15,099 nt of DNA from an uncultured Lachnospiraceae bacterium (lineage in GTDB: Bacteria > Bacillota > Clostridia > Lachnospirales > Lachnospiraceae). The stretch covers positions 1 to 15,099 of the forward strand of contig CAJUOO010000072.1 in the NCBI GenBank assembly GCA_910588535.1, given 5' to 3'. Below, one piece after another: positions 7,937 through 15,016 of the stretch (the first letter of the stretch is position 1; the number at the start of each line of letters is the position of its first letter). Below the pieces are notes generated by a model. That model was not told the DNA's origin, made no database searches, and saw only the letters and a list, made by a program, of their open reading frames with translations. Made by a program: the position numbers and the translations under genes.

Positions 7937-8041
7937 GTTTGTATTTATAAATCATCAAATTTCCTTTAAGAAGACAACAAAACTATCTATCGCTCCTGTA
8001 CAAATAGTGATACAACGTGTTTTGCCTAACAGATAAAAACA

Positions 8042-8180
8042 GCCCGGCGAACTGTCTGTGGTCCTCAAGGAACCTATTGAAAAACACCGGCGCTTAGCGA
8101 GGTAGTTTCGAGCTTAGCGTTCGCTGTGTTTTTCACTAAGCGAGAGCGGGGTGACGGGGACCACAGACAGTTCGCCGGGC
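8042..8180. repeat. Large palindromic element (copy A, intact hairpin)
   Basis: A perfect 23-bp inverted repeat (8042-8064 with 8158-8180) encloses 93 bases. Inside is a second 10-bp stem, TGAAAAACAC (8078-8087) with GTGTTTTTCA (8126-8135). Between the stems are conserved single-stranded words: CAAGGAACCTATTG on one side and CTAAGCGAGAGCGGGGTGACGG on the other (the latter 8136-8157). The same words occur in reverse orientation in the hairpin at 14533-14674 and again at 15018-15099. This is the right half of composite copy A. It carries no open frame and no T-tail on either side, so a simple terminator is unlikely. Confidence 0.8.
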
Positions 8181-8301
8181 AAATCTTCCCTATTATTCCT
8201 ATATAACAGCTATCAATTTATATATCTTTGTAATACATCAACAATTCTATTGGGAAAATTTTTCATTTATACTTCTATATGGATCTGGACCTGCTGGCCT
8301 A
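8181..8301. other. Short gap, nothing recognised
   Basis: AT-rich sequence between the repeat and the end of the membrane-protein gene. I saw no gene, promoter or clear terminator in it. Confidence 0.4.
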
Positions 8302-9078
8302 CTATCCTTCCAGCACCCTTTTTTTGTAACTGTCAAACGCCTGCTCTGGCAAAACTCTTCCATCATTTGTATCAATTGTACTATTTCGCTGTTTCAAAAG
8401 CTCTATAAGAGCCTGTCCCGCTTCTTCGGTCGTATCCGAAAGAACACTTACACCATTCGATGCGATAAGGCAGATTGCCAGACAGTGAATTTTCTTGCTG
8501 TGCTTTCCTGTATTAATATAATACGTATAATCACTAAAGCAGCATGCCCTTAAAGTATCCACACGCATGACAGTTTGAGCAGGGTCAGCTAGATAAATAT
8601 AATCCCTTGTGAGCAACCCATCTTTGTTAGTAGCATTGGATAACACTCTGTCAAGTCCTGCTGTCAATTTTAAAATATAACAATCCGAAGCCAATGCCTG
8701 CTGCTCAAACTCCTCAATCTCACTCACCTCAAGCTTGCTGTGTTTCGCGGAATTTGCAATATAATCGCCTCGTTTTTGCCGACTTCCCTTGATTAAGAAA
8801 ACTAATACAATCAAGCAGACTAAAACAATCACTCCGAAGAAGCCACAGATCACGATGCCAACACTCAGCATATCATCCTCTCCGTTGGACACAAAATCGA
8901 GTGTTCTACCGATTCCCCACACCAGCCCATACAACGCAGCAGCAAAAAACAGTCCAAAAAATATAAAGCCGACGATGCTTCTGCGCTTCACAGTTTTCAT
9001 TGCGCTCTCAAAAACAGAACCTGTTGGAAAATGTTTTTGAGCATAACTTTCATTCATCTTAGAAAAAAATTCTGTCAT
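8302..9078 (-). CDS. Two-helix membrane protein of unknown function
   Basis: 258 residues from the chosen start. MTEFFSKMNE opens a short soluble segment, followed by two strong transmembrane helices (about residues 34-57 and 70-96) separated by a small acidic loop (SNGEDD). A basic stop-transfer KGSRQKRGD follows, then a soluble C-terminal domain of about 160 residues, probably cytoplasmic. That domain has the words DYIYLADPAQTVMRVDTLRACC and LAICLIASNGVSVLSDT, a beta-rich pattern that might resemble a pleckstrin-like fold, but this is only an impression. The start at 9078 is chosen over the ATG at 9111 because GGAGG lies 7 bases before it and nothing suitable precedes the upstream ATG. It is a single gene with its own promoter. 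I do not recognise the family. Confidence 0.75.
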   Translation of the reverse strand: MTEFFSKMNESYAQKHFPTGSVFESAMKTVKRRSIVGFIFFGLFFAAALYGLVWGIGRTLDFVSNGEDDMLSVGIVICGFFGVIVLVCLIVLVFLIKGSRQKRGDYIANSAKHSKLEVSEIEEFEQQALASDCYILKLTAGLDRVLSNATNKDGLLTRDYIYLADPAQTVMRVDTLRACCFSDYTYYINTGKHSKKIHCLAICLIASNGVSVLSDTTEEAGQALIELLKQRNSTIDTNDGRVLPEQAFDSYKKRVLEG

Positions 9079-9131
9079 TCCTTTACCTCCATCTGATTCA
9101 TCTATTTTCATATATCAATAAATGCAAAATT

Positions 9132-9160
9132 AGTATAACACGATAAAACAGCCATGGCAA
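9132..9160 (-). promoter_or_regulatory. Promoter of the two-helix membrane protein gene
   Basis: On the minus strand TTGCCA (9155-9160) and TATACT (9132-9137) are spaced by 17 bases, with a TG one base before the -10 (extended -10). It lies 54 bases upstream of the proposed start at 9078. This supports the start at 9078, although a leader reaching 9111 would also be transcribed. Confidence 0.65.
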
Positions 9161-9195
9161 CCTGCAAAAAAATGATTCTTTCTGCTTTTTATTAA

Positions 9196-9401
9196 GCTGT
9201 TGTATTCTTTTCTAGTGGCAGTCAAGGTATTGTGCTTATTGCAACTTATTTACTAATAAATTACTTCTCTTATCTTCTAATTCTTACCAAACATTATCTC
9301 TGTATTTGCTTACAATCGCAGCCATTATCCTACTATCTGGACTATACTCCAGACTAAAATTTATTCTTAGACGCCACATTAAAAATACACAAAATCCCTG
9401 A
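9196..9401 (+). pseudogene. Possible frameshifted remnant of a membrane protein
   Basis: The plus strand holds two hydrophobic open stretches in different frames that would form one C-terminal tail. The first (9196 to about 9290) reads VVFFSSGSQGIVLIATYLLI and on to LLILT. The second (about 9297-9401) reads SLYLLTIAAIILLSGLYSRL, then FILRRHIKNTQNP and a stop. Two membrane helices followed by a basic tail look like the end of a polytopic membrane protein, with a frameshift near 9290 and the upstream part gone. No start codon with a ribosome binding site is present. AT-rich DNA easily yields hydrophobic frames, so this is weak. The rest of the 9079-9444 gap holds only the promoter described separately. 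Confidence 0.25.
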
Positions 9402-9444
9402 CATTAGAGTTGTTCACTACTCTTTACAGCTTCCACAACATATT

Positions 9445-9924
9445 TTATATAAGAGATTTAAACATAATTAGACAGGGATTTTTTTCGTCCCACATCTCTG
9501 TCAATGTAAGCAACGGTTCAAAACCAATACTTTTATAGAATTTTCGAGTTTCAGCATATGGCTTATAATCAACTGCATCACTTAATGTCTTGACAATTAC
9601 ATATTTACAACCTTTCTGAATAAAATAGGTTTCCACTGCATGATACAAAGCTTTCCCGACACCACTGTGCTGATATTCAGGAAGTACACCACATACATAT
9701 ATATCACCTGTGTGATCATAATGAATTTTAGCAGAAAAAAATCCAACACATTTTCCAGCACTATTTAAAGCAGCATAATATGAAGTATTCTTAACTTCTT
9801 CTACATATTCTTCAACTGCTTGTTTATTTCCAAACCATTCTGGTAATTGTTCAAGAATTACTCTCGTATAACATACTTTTTTTTGACTTTCTTGTATCTC
9901 AATTACATGAATATTTTTATCCAT
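9445..9924 (-). CDS. GNAT-family N-acetyltransferase
   Basis: 159 residues, the normal size for a single GNAT domain, which transfers an acetyl group from acetyl-CoA to an amine. Motif A is clear: DIYVCGVLPEYQHSGVG followed by KALYHAVE (about 75-99), where QHSGVG forms the pyrophosphate-binding turn. Motif B is ETRKFYKSIGFEPL (about 129-142), the usual AxxFYxxxGF element. The substrate cannot be told. An AAGGGA site lies a few bases before ATG. It stands alone, with no close partner on either side. Confidence 0.85.
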   Translation of the reverse strand: MDKNIHVIEIQESQKKVCYTRVILEQLPEWFGNKQAVEEYVEEVKNTSYYAALNSAGKCVGFFSAKIHYDHTGDIYVCGVLPEYQHSGVGKALYHAVETYFIQKGCKYVIVKTLSDAVDYKPYAETRKFYKSIGFEPLLTLTEMWDEKNPCLIMFKSLI

Positions 9925-10107
9925 TTCTTATCCCTTCAATGATATAGATAAACTCTCCTATCTCTCTTAATATCAAAATTCTCAATATAATAATACATCC
10001 GCTTTGTCTATTCTGCACCCCTTAAAAAAGCCTTCAAAAAAACCATTTGTTTAAAAAGCTGCTGCATTTTCTCAGTAGATGATATACCAACAAATTGAAA
10101 CAATCCC

Positions 10108-10149
10108 AATCAAATACTAAAAGTGTATTTTCATCTGGAAATAAACACT
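10108..10149 (-). terminator. Weak candidate terminator after the nuclease-like gene
   Basis: On the minus strand AGTGT (10145-10149) pairs with ACACT (10122-10126), extended inside by a few A-T pairs across a two-base bulge, and is followed by TTTTAGTATTTG. It lies about 32 bases past the stop codon of the gene at 10181. The stem is A-T rich and imperfect, so the call is tentative. Confidence 0.3.
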
Positions 10150-10180
10150 ACAAAATTCTATACTCTTTTTTCCCTGTTTT

Positions 10181-11230
10181 TCATGGCATTTCTCTTTTTA
10201 CAAACTCTTCGTATGTCTGCATAGAATGATATTCTAATTTAATATTATCAATACTGTCAACATAGCTCTCCTCCTTATATGGAAAAAAGACAAAGCGGCA
10301 ATTTTTGTCTGATTTTATTACGTCTTGTTTCTCAGCTAAGCTACCGACAAGGCTTACTGCTCTCTCCTGCTCTCCACCTACGAACAAAAATCCTTGCCAT
10401 AACTTTTGTACAGCGGAATTTTGCATTGAATGATGGATTGCGGTATCGATCAAACCATATTCACACAGATAAGAGCTCCTCCTTTTTAACTCAGTTGTAA
10501 TCTTCCTTACCGCCTCATTATCTTTTATAACATTATGCACATCCATATAATGTTTTTCTAGATTGTATTCACTTTCATTATTATATTTTAATTCAATAAA
10601 TCCAAAACCATAGTTTTTATCAAAGACTACAATATCTGGCTTAAAGCTTTTCCTCGCCGGATTCACTTTCTCCGGGATGGTATACTCCATATCAATGACG
10701 CACCAATCAGCTTTTGAATCTTTTTTCATATGCCGTCTAACAATCTCTGTCTGAATCCGCCGCTCTCCGGGATTTCCGCCTTTTTTCAAAAACTTTTTTT
10801 GAGTAGCTTTTAATATCAAATCCAAATATTCAGGATTGTCAAGCTGCTTGTGACACTGTTCATCCAACATTTTCCGCAGTCGGACACATAATTCTCTACA
10901 AATCGCGCCCTCATCATATCTTTCTAACGCTATATATCTACTTTTCAAGTACTGCAAATAATTTTTGTCAATTTCATTATCCTTTAATAGCCAATTCTCA
11001 CCCAGATAATTTGCATATTCTTTCTCTTTTGTCAGACGAGTATACGTGGATTTTTTGCTATGTATCGTCGCTATCCGCCCTATATTCCCACCATATGCAT
11101 ATACTCTTAGCATTGTAGGTGATGAACCATCTGGCCCCACAACTGCAATAGGACACTCTAACCTCTCACCGTCATAAAATTCAAACCTCTGCAAATTTTT
11201 TATAGTTGTATTTGCAATATCATAAAACAT
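10181..11230 (-). CDS. PD-(D/E)XK-like putative nuclease of unknown family
   Basis: 349 residues. The C-terminal half shows a PD-(D/E)XK nuclease signature: RRIQTEIVRRHM with E162 as the possible first acid, then FKPDIVVFDKNYGFGFIELK with D199 and E213-x-K215. Predicted strands surround the core (DWCVIDMEY before PD, FGFIELKY at ELK). The N-terminal 150 residues (QRFEFYDGERLECPIAVVGP and onward) are soluble and unrecognised; the region 110-170 looks helical and charged. Such domains occur in restriction enzymes and in several phage-defence effectors. The start has AGGAG 8 bases before ATG. It follows the Nudix gene and the 45-residue ORF on the same strand, so a three-gene unit is likely. Loss of activity, or a non-nuclease role, cannot be excluded. 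Confidence 0.65.
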   Translation of the reverse strand: MFYDIANTTIKNLQRFEFYDGERLECPIAVVGPDGSSPTMLRVYAYGGNIGRIATIHSKKSTYTRLTKEKEYANYLGENWLLKDNEIDKNYLQYLKSRYIALERYDEGAICRELCVRLRKMLDEQCHKQLDNPEYLDLILKATQKKFLKKGGNPGERRIQTEIVRRHMKKDSKADWCVIDMEYTIPEKVNPARKSFKPDIVVFDKNYGFGFIELKYNNESEYNLEKHYMDVHNVIKDNEAVRKITTELKRRSSYLCEYGLIDTAIHHSMQNSAVQKLWQGFLFVGGEQERAVSLVGSLAEKQDVIKSDKNCRFVFFPYKEESYVDSIDNIKLEYHSMQTYEEFVKREMP

Positions 11231-11277
11231 TCGTACATCTCCTGTCCACCCAATTATAGAATCAAATCTATCTACAA

Positions 11278-11415
11278 TCAGAATACTGCGTGATTCGGCT
11301 TATCCTCTACACTCCCTCGCACCAATGCTCGCGGAAATAAAAGCACCATATCTTTCACGTTATCAAAAAATAAATCTTCTGACAAAATATATCCTTGTTT
11401 CCAGATACTCTGCAT
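11278..11415 (-). CDS. Small ORF, 45 residues, coupled to the Nudix gene
   Basis: ATG at 11415-11413 lies one base after the Nudix stop codon, with GGAG 10 bases upstream inside the end of that gene. The frame encodes MQSIWKQGYILSEDLFF, then DNVKDMVLLFPRALVRGS, VEDKPNHAVF and a stop, followed 47 bases later by the nuclease-like gene. The composition is balanced and protein-like rather than that of random AT-rich DNA. The overlap-style spacing suggests translational coupling. I do not recognise it; it could be a small antitoxin-like partner or the decayed end of a longer gene. Confidence 0.4.
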   Translation of the reverse strand: MQSIWKQGYILSEDLFFDNVKDMVLLFPRALVRGSVEDKPNHAVF

Positions 11416-11416
11416 C

Positions 11417-11902
11417 TTAATAGAACTCCAACAATTTTTCATTTATTTCATCTATGTTTTCTTTTCGTGTTTTTAATTCAGAATATAATCCAATCTCACC
11501 AATTTCCTCCCTATCACGCCGGTTTTCTTCAATTATCTGAATGGCATCCCTTGAAAGGGTCATTCCATATAATCCACCATATTCTTCATGCCATTCTTTC
11601 ACCCAATAACTAGGCGGCATATAATAATGTACGATCCCCAAGTACTCCACATTAATATTACTAATTCCAAGTTCTTCTTCACATTCGCGTCTAATACATT
11701 CACTGAGACTTTCTCCCGCTTCCATACGTCCACCAAATGTCTCCCAATCACTTCTCCATGTATGCCATCCTAACAAATAATCATCTTCTATTTTTACAAT
11801 AACTAATGCATGATTTAAATTAGCAAATTTGTCTATAGCTTTATTTTCATCAATATCTATTTTTTCTATAATTGCCGCACCATTCTTTGCTTTGAAAATC
11901 AT
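11417..11902 (-). CDS. Nudix-family hydrolase
   Basis: 161 residues, the size of a single-domain Nudix enzyme, which hydrolyses a nucleoside diphosphate linked to another moiety. The Nudix box is perfect: G58-x5-E64-x7-R72-E73-C74-x-E76-E77-x-G79-I80, in the segment GRMEAGESLSECIRRECEEE. E73, E76 and E77 would bind the metal ion. WHTWRSDWETFGG just before the box and the Tyr-rich YLGIVHYYMPPSYWVKEWHE after it shape the substrate pocket but do not identify the substrate. GAGGAGA lies 8 bases before ATG. It heads a unit with the 45-residue ORF and the PD-(D/E)XK-like gene. A possible promoter (TTGGGT, 19 bases, TATACT at 11936-11941) lies upstream. Confidence 0.88.
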   Translation of the reverse strand: MIFKAKNGAAIIEKIDIDENKAIDKFANLNHALVIVKIEDDYLLGWHTWRSDWETFGGRMEAGESLSECIRRECEEELGISNINVEYLGIVHYYMPPSYWVKEWHEEYGGLYGMTLSRDAIQIIEENRRDREEIGEIGLYSELKTRKENIDEINEKLLEFY

Positions 11903-11954
11903 ATAAGCACTCTCCTCTATCGCTTCTTGTCAACCAGTATACCTGATCCAACTT

Positions 11955-12095
11955 TTATATACCCAAAAATATAGGGAGTAGCAGCCGCCACACCCCATAT
12001 TTTAATTGCTCCAACAATTTTTCTATTTTCAATTCTGTTTTTCCATCGTTTCCATCGCGGATATTAAACTTATGTTTACAGCTCCTCAAGGACAT
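11955..12095 (-). CDS. Doubtful small ORF, 46 residues
   Basis: A minus-strand frame from ATG 12095 to the stop at 11955 reads MSLRSCKHKFNIRDGNDGKT, then ELKIEKLLEQLKYGVW and RLLLPIFLGI. The central part is protein-like, with a short amphipathic helix and a hydrophobic tail, but there is no ribosome binding site before the ATG and no family is recognised. It may be a gene fragment or chance. It occupies most of the gap between the GH112 gene and the Nudix gene. Confidence 0.22.
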   Translation of the reverse strand: MSLRSCKHKFNIRDGNDGKTELKIEKLLEQLKYGVWRLLLPIFLGI

Positions 12096-12166
12096 TTCGT
12101 TGGTCTATTATTACGTCCTATCTCATCACTGTGCCAAATTTTTATGAAGCTCTTTTTCTATACCAT

Positions 12167-14356
12167 TTACGAATTACTAATTTCTAATATAGCGATATCA
12201 AATGGTTCCAATGTCACCGTGCTTTCTTTTCCATTCTCTCCGCACACAGTAGTTGTCTGTCTATCTTTTGTATTATTGATAATTACCAGCTTCCCACTCC
12301 CCGGATAATATGCACATTCTGTAAATGGATTTGAGCAAATATACTTCTCCATTGCATTTTCATTCCCCATAGCATACAGAATGGCACGCATCAGCAATCT
12401 GGTATTCATCAATGTAAACCGATATCCTGACATATATACGCCGCGACCTTTTCCAAATTTATGTGATGTTACAATTGGTGTGCCATCCTTCTCAGCAAGC
12501 ACCTCTGTGTCTTTACCCAACACATAGATTCCATCACAGATAGGAAGATCAATTTCTGGATTCTCCTGTGTAATAAAACTGTCTTTCTGAATCTTATATT
12601 CATATTTGCCAAGACATTTTCTTGTTCCCAGATCCTTATCCACACCAAGAATGTCTGCAAGCTGGAAATACTGGCTGCTGTGTTCTGTCGCTGAAGGCTC
12701 ATTTACCCCAAGCAAACCACCGCCATTTGCCACAAATTCCGTGATTCTCTCCACAACCTCTGCTCTCTTCCAGTTGTCTCCACCACTCCATGCACTATCT
12801 AAAATACCAGCATTAATCACAAGCTTTACATCCTCTGCAATGCCTTCTGCCACAATATCATCAAAGCTCTTAAACTCCACTTCAAATGGCAGCCCAGACA
12901 AAGATTCTATCACATTGATCAGATCCACCTCAGGATGCTCATGCAGATGTCCGCTGCATGTCCATGAACGAAGAGAACCCCACGCTGTCAGAATCAAGAT
13001 CTTACCCGGAATCACATATGGCTCACCATTCTGATGAAAACTCTTTAATAAACGAAACTCATCTGTCACCTTCTCCATATAATCACAGAAATCTGGAAAT
13101 GGCTCCACCAGATGCAGATAACCACCCAATCCAATGCGGTCCACCGGTTTTCTCAACAAAGCTCGTCTTACATTCTGCCAGAACTTCTGTGCATCAAGTT
13201 TTGGATCACCACCCGGTGCAAACGTCGGTTCACCGGATAAGCCCGTTGGAAATAGATAAGGATGAAGCCTTAACTCTCTGGTGTCAATCCCCTTTGCCCC
13301 AGCGCACAACCTTGCCTCAAAACCGCTAAATACACATTTGATCAGACCATCAAAGCCAAACTCAGAGAAACGTTTCCCATAAGGCTCTACGCCAATCCAA
13401 CTATCATCATAAAATACATAAGCCTTCTTCCCATATTTATGTACCAGATCCACACATTTTCTGCCAAACTCTACAACAAAGCAATTGACAAAATTCATCC
13501 ATTCCCGATATTTCTTCGATGGCGCATTATGTGTCTGATTATATAAGCCCTTATTTACAAAATCCTCAGAAGTCATCTTATAGCCCTTCTCCTTCTCAAA
13601 AGCTCGAAGCGCTATCGGATTCACTGTAAAATCATAGGAACCCCAATCACTGTAAATACTTCTCAGATTCTTATCATCTCCCCAGAACCATGCAAAATTA
13701 TAGAACATGGAAGTAAAACGAACTACTGTTGTAGCAGGATGAGAAATACACCACTCCTCCAGCCATCTTAAAATATTTTCCTGTGTCTCAGGGTATCTAG
13801 GCTCCACCGCCATCAGATGCTCCTTATCTCCCCAATCATTTGTAATATGATTATACATAGAGATCTCTTCCCAGAGACGCACTGCAAGAAAATTCACTGT
13901 ATACTTATGCCATTTCTTTGCATTTCGAATTACCACCTCTCCCGTCTCGCTATTATAATCCCAATCAGAGAGCGCTACCTCCTCGTCGGTAGTTCGGTCA
14001 TATACCTGCCAAAATTCCTTTGGATCATCCTTGGTATTTACCATAAACTGCTCCGTAAAATACCCTTTTAACGGCTGGATTGATACTGTTATATCCTCAG
14101 CCACCACTGGATAACTCATCAGAAAATTCTGCTGCAGCTTATCCATATTCTGCTTTGCCCACGCATTATCTGAGCGAATAAGACAAATTGTAGAATAAAT
14201 ACCATAGCCAGAATTTACAATCTCGTCCGATAATTGTGTGCCATCACTGTCACGAATTACATCTGCTCCCCATTTCTTTGCAAGCTGTAATGTCAACTCC
14301 TCATAGCCAGACTCCCCCGGCAGAGTAAAGCTATCTCTCTTTAATACATCTCCCAT
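12167..14356 (-). CDS. GH112 phosphorylase, probable beta-1,3-galactosyl-N-acetylhexosamine phosphorylase
   Basis: About 729 residues, full length for GH112. These cytoplasmic enzymes cleave galacto-N-biose or lacto-N-biose with phosphate, releasing alpha-galactose 1-phosphate and an N-acetylhexosamine. The family pattern is clear throughout: FTLPGE, WGADVIRDSDGT, MYNHITNDWGDKEH, TVVRFTSMFYNF and DDSWIGVEPY. Counting from the chosen start, R35, N169, R213 and D318 match the galactose-binding and catalytic residues of the Bifidobacterium longum enzyme (R32, N166, R210, D313). ATG 14356 is chosen because GGAGG lies 10 bases before it and it leaves the usual short N-terminus before FTLP; an in-frame ATG at 14386 has only a weak site. 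A galactosyl-rhamnose phosphorylase, also GH112, is the alternative. No transporter or galactose-pathway gene is adjacent. Confidence 0.88.
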   Translation of the reverse strand: MGDVLKRDSFTLPGESGYEELTLQLAKKWGADVIRDSDGTQLSDEIVNSGYGIYSTICLIRSDNAWAKQNMDKLQQNFLMSYPVVAEDITVSIQPLKGYFTEQFMVNTKDDPKEFWQVYDRTTDEEVALSDWDYNSETGEVVIRNAKKWHKYTVNFLAVRLWEEISMYNHITNDWGDKEHLMAVEPRYPETQENILRWLEEWCISHPATTVVRFTSMFYNFAWFWGDDKNLRSIYSDWGSYDFTVNPIALRAFEKEKGYKMTSEDFVNKGLYNQTHNAPSKKYREWMNFVNCFVVEFGRKCVDLVHKYGKKAYVFYDDSWIGVEPYGKRFSEFGFDGLIKCVFSGFEARLCAGAKGIDTRELRLHPYLFPTGLSGEPTFAPGGDPKLDAQKFWQNVRRALLRKPVDRIGLGGYLHLVEPFPDFCDYMEKVTDEFRLLKSFHQNGEPYVIPGKILILTAWGSLRSWTCSGHLHEHPEVDLINVIESLSGLPFEVEFKSFDDIVAEGIAEDVKLVINAGILDSAWSGGDNWKRAEVVERITEFVANGGGLLGVNEPSATEHSSQYFQLADILGVDKDLGTRKCLGKYEYKIQKDSFITQENPEIDLPICDGIYVLGKDTEVLAEKDGTPIVTSHKFGKGRGVYMSGYRFTLMNTRLLMRAILYAMGNENAMEKYICSNPFTECAYYPGSGKLVIINNTKDRQTTTVCGENGKESTVTLEPFDIAILEISNS

Positions 14357-14424
14357 TCCTGCGAATCCTCCATTTTGTATTTTCATCTTTTCTCTAGTTT
14401 ACAAGATATGACTTCGTTTTTCAA

Positions 14425-14453
14425 TGTATAATATCATATTTATAGAATCAAAA
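14425..14453 (-). promoter_or_regulatory. Possible promoter of the GH112 gene
   Basis: On the minus strand TTTTGA (14448-14453) and TATACA (14425-14430) are 17 bases apart, both partial matches to the vegetative consensus. The expected start near 14418 would leave a short leader. No clear catabolite-response element was found near it. Confidence 0.4.
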
Positions 14454-14479
14454 CGGAAAAATTGTCCATTTCTTAGATA

Positions 14480-14674
14480 TAATATAACTTCTTGTAGAAT
14501 GAGTTTTCTTTTATCATTTTCGGAAAAGGTCCGTATAGCCAGTTCGCTGTTTTCCTCCGTCACCCCGCTCTCGCTTAGTGAAAAACGTAACGGATACTAA
14601 GCTCGTGAAAAAACCTCGCTAAGTACCAACGTTTTTCAATAGGTTCCTTGAGGAAAACAGCGAACTGGCTATAC
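14480..14674. repeat. Composite repeat copy B, left part with intact hairpin
   Basis: The flank 14480-14532 matches 7796-7848. A perfect 25-bp inverted repeat (14533-14557 with 14650-14674) encloses 92 bases. An inner 10-bp stem pairs TGAAAAACGT (14579-14588) with ACGTTTTTCA (14629-14638). Read on the minus strand, the conserved words CAAGGAACCTATTG, CTTAGCGAGG and CTAAGCGAGAGCGGGGTGAC appear in the same order as in the hairpin at 8042-8180, so this is the same element in reverse orientation, with different but still perfectly paired arms. Confidence 0.8.
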
Positions 14675-15016
14675 TACTTTACCGGATGTTTCAAATATAT
14701 TATGATTTTTCCTATACTTGCAATTTTATGTATCTTTTATTCTCGTAAGCAATGAGCCAATTTTATTCATCAAAAAATACTTTGCAAATTTTATTACTTC
14801 TACAGTTACCATAAGTAAAATTGTGAGCAGAAAGTTAGCTTAATTTTATGCAAAACTACCTGTTTTTTAGTTTATGAATCAAGTTAAGTGCAAGTAATGG
14901 ATTTCTTAAATTCATTTGTATTCATAACTCATCAAACTTTATTAATGGAGATAACAAAAACAATTTATCAATCTTATACAAGCAGAGTGACAGCGTGTTT
15001 TGCCTAACTAATAAAA
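14675..15016. other. AT-rich spacer inside composite repeat B
   Basis: About 340 bases between the two palindromic elements of copy B. The last part (from about 14918) matches 7939-8040 of copy A, including the block CGTGTTTTGCCTAAC and ATAAAAACAG. The first part has no counterpart in copy A. I saw no open frame, promoter pair or RNA gene in it. Confidence 0.5.

Noticed and set aside
8042..8180. Large hairpin as an ordinary Rho-independent terminator
   Set aside because: The 93-base interior is conserved between copies and no T-run follows the stem on either strand; the GH2 gene already has a good terminator at 7586-7619.
7796..8180. CRISPR array
   Set aside because: The repeats are palindromic, about 140 bases long, in opposite orientations, and not separated by equal-length unique spacers.
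12006..12308. Plus-strand hydrophobic frame of 100 codons
   Set aside because: It overlaps the end of the GH112 gene on the other strand and has no ribosome binding site.
12606..13329. Long plus-strand frames within the GH112 gene
   Set aside because: They are antisense to a gene with clear family motifs and lack start signals.
14386..14431. Catabolite-response element near the GH112 promoter
   Set aside because: TTGAAAAACGAAGTCA has one base too many between the half-sites and does not fit the consensus.
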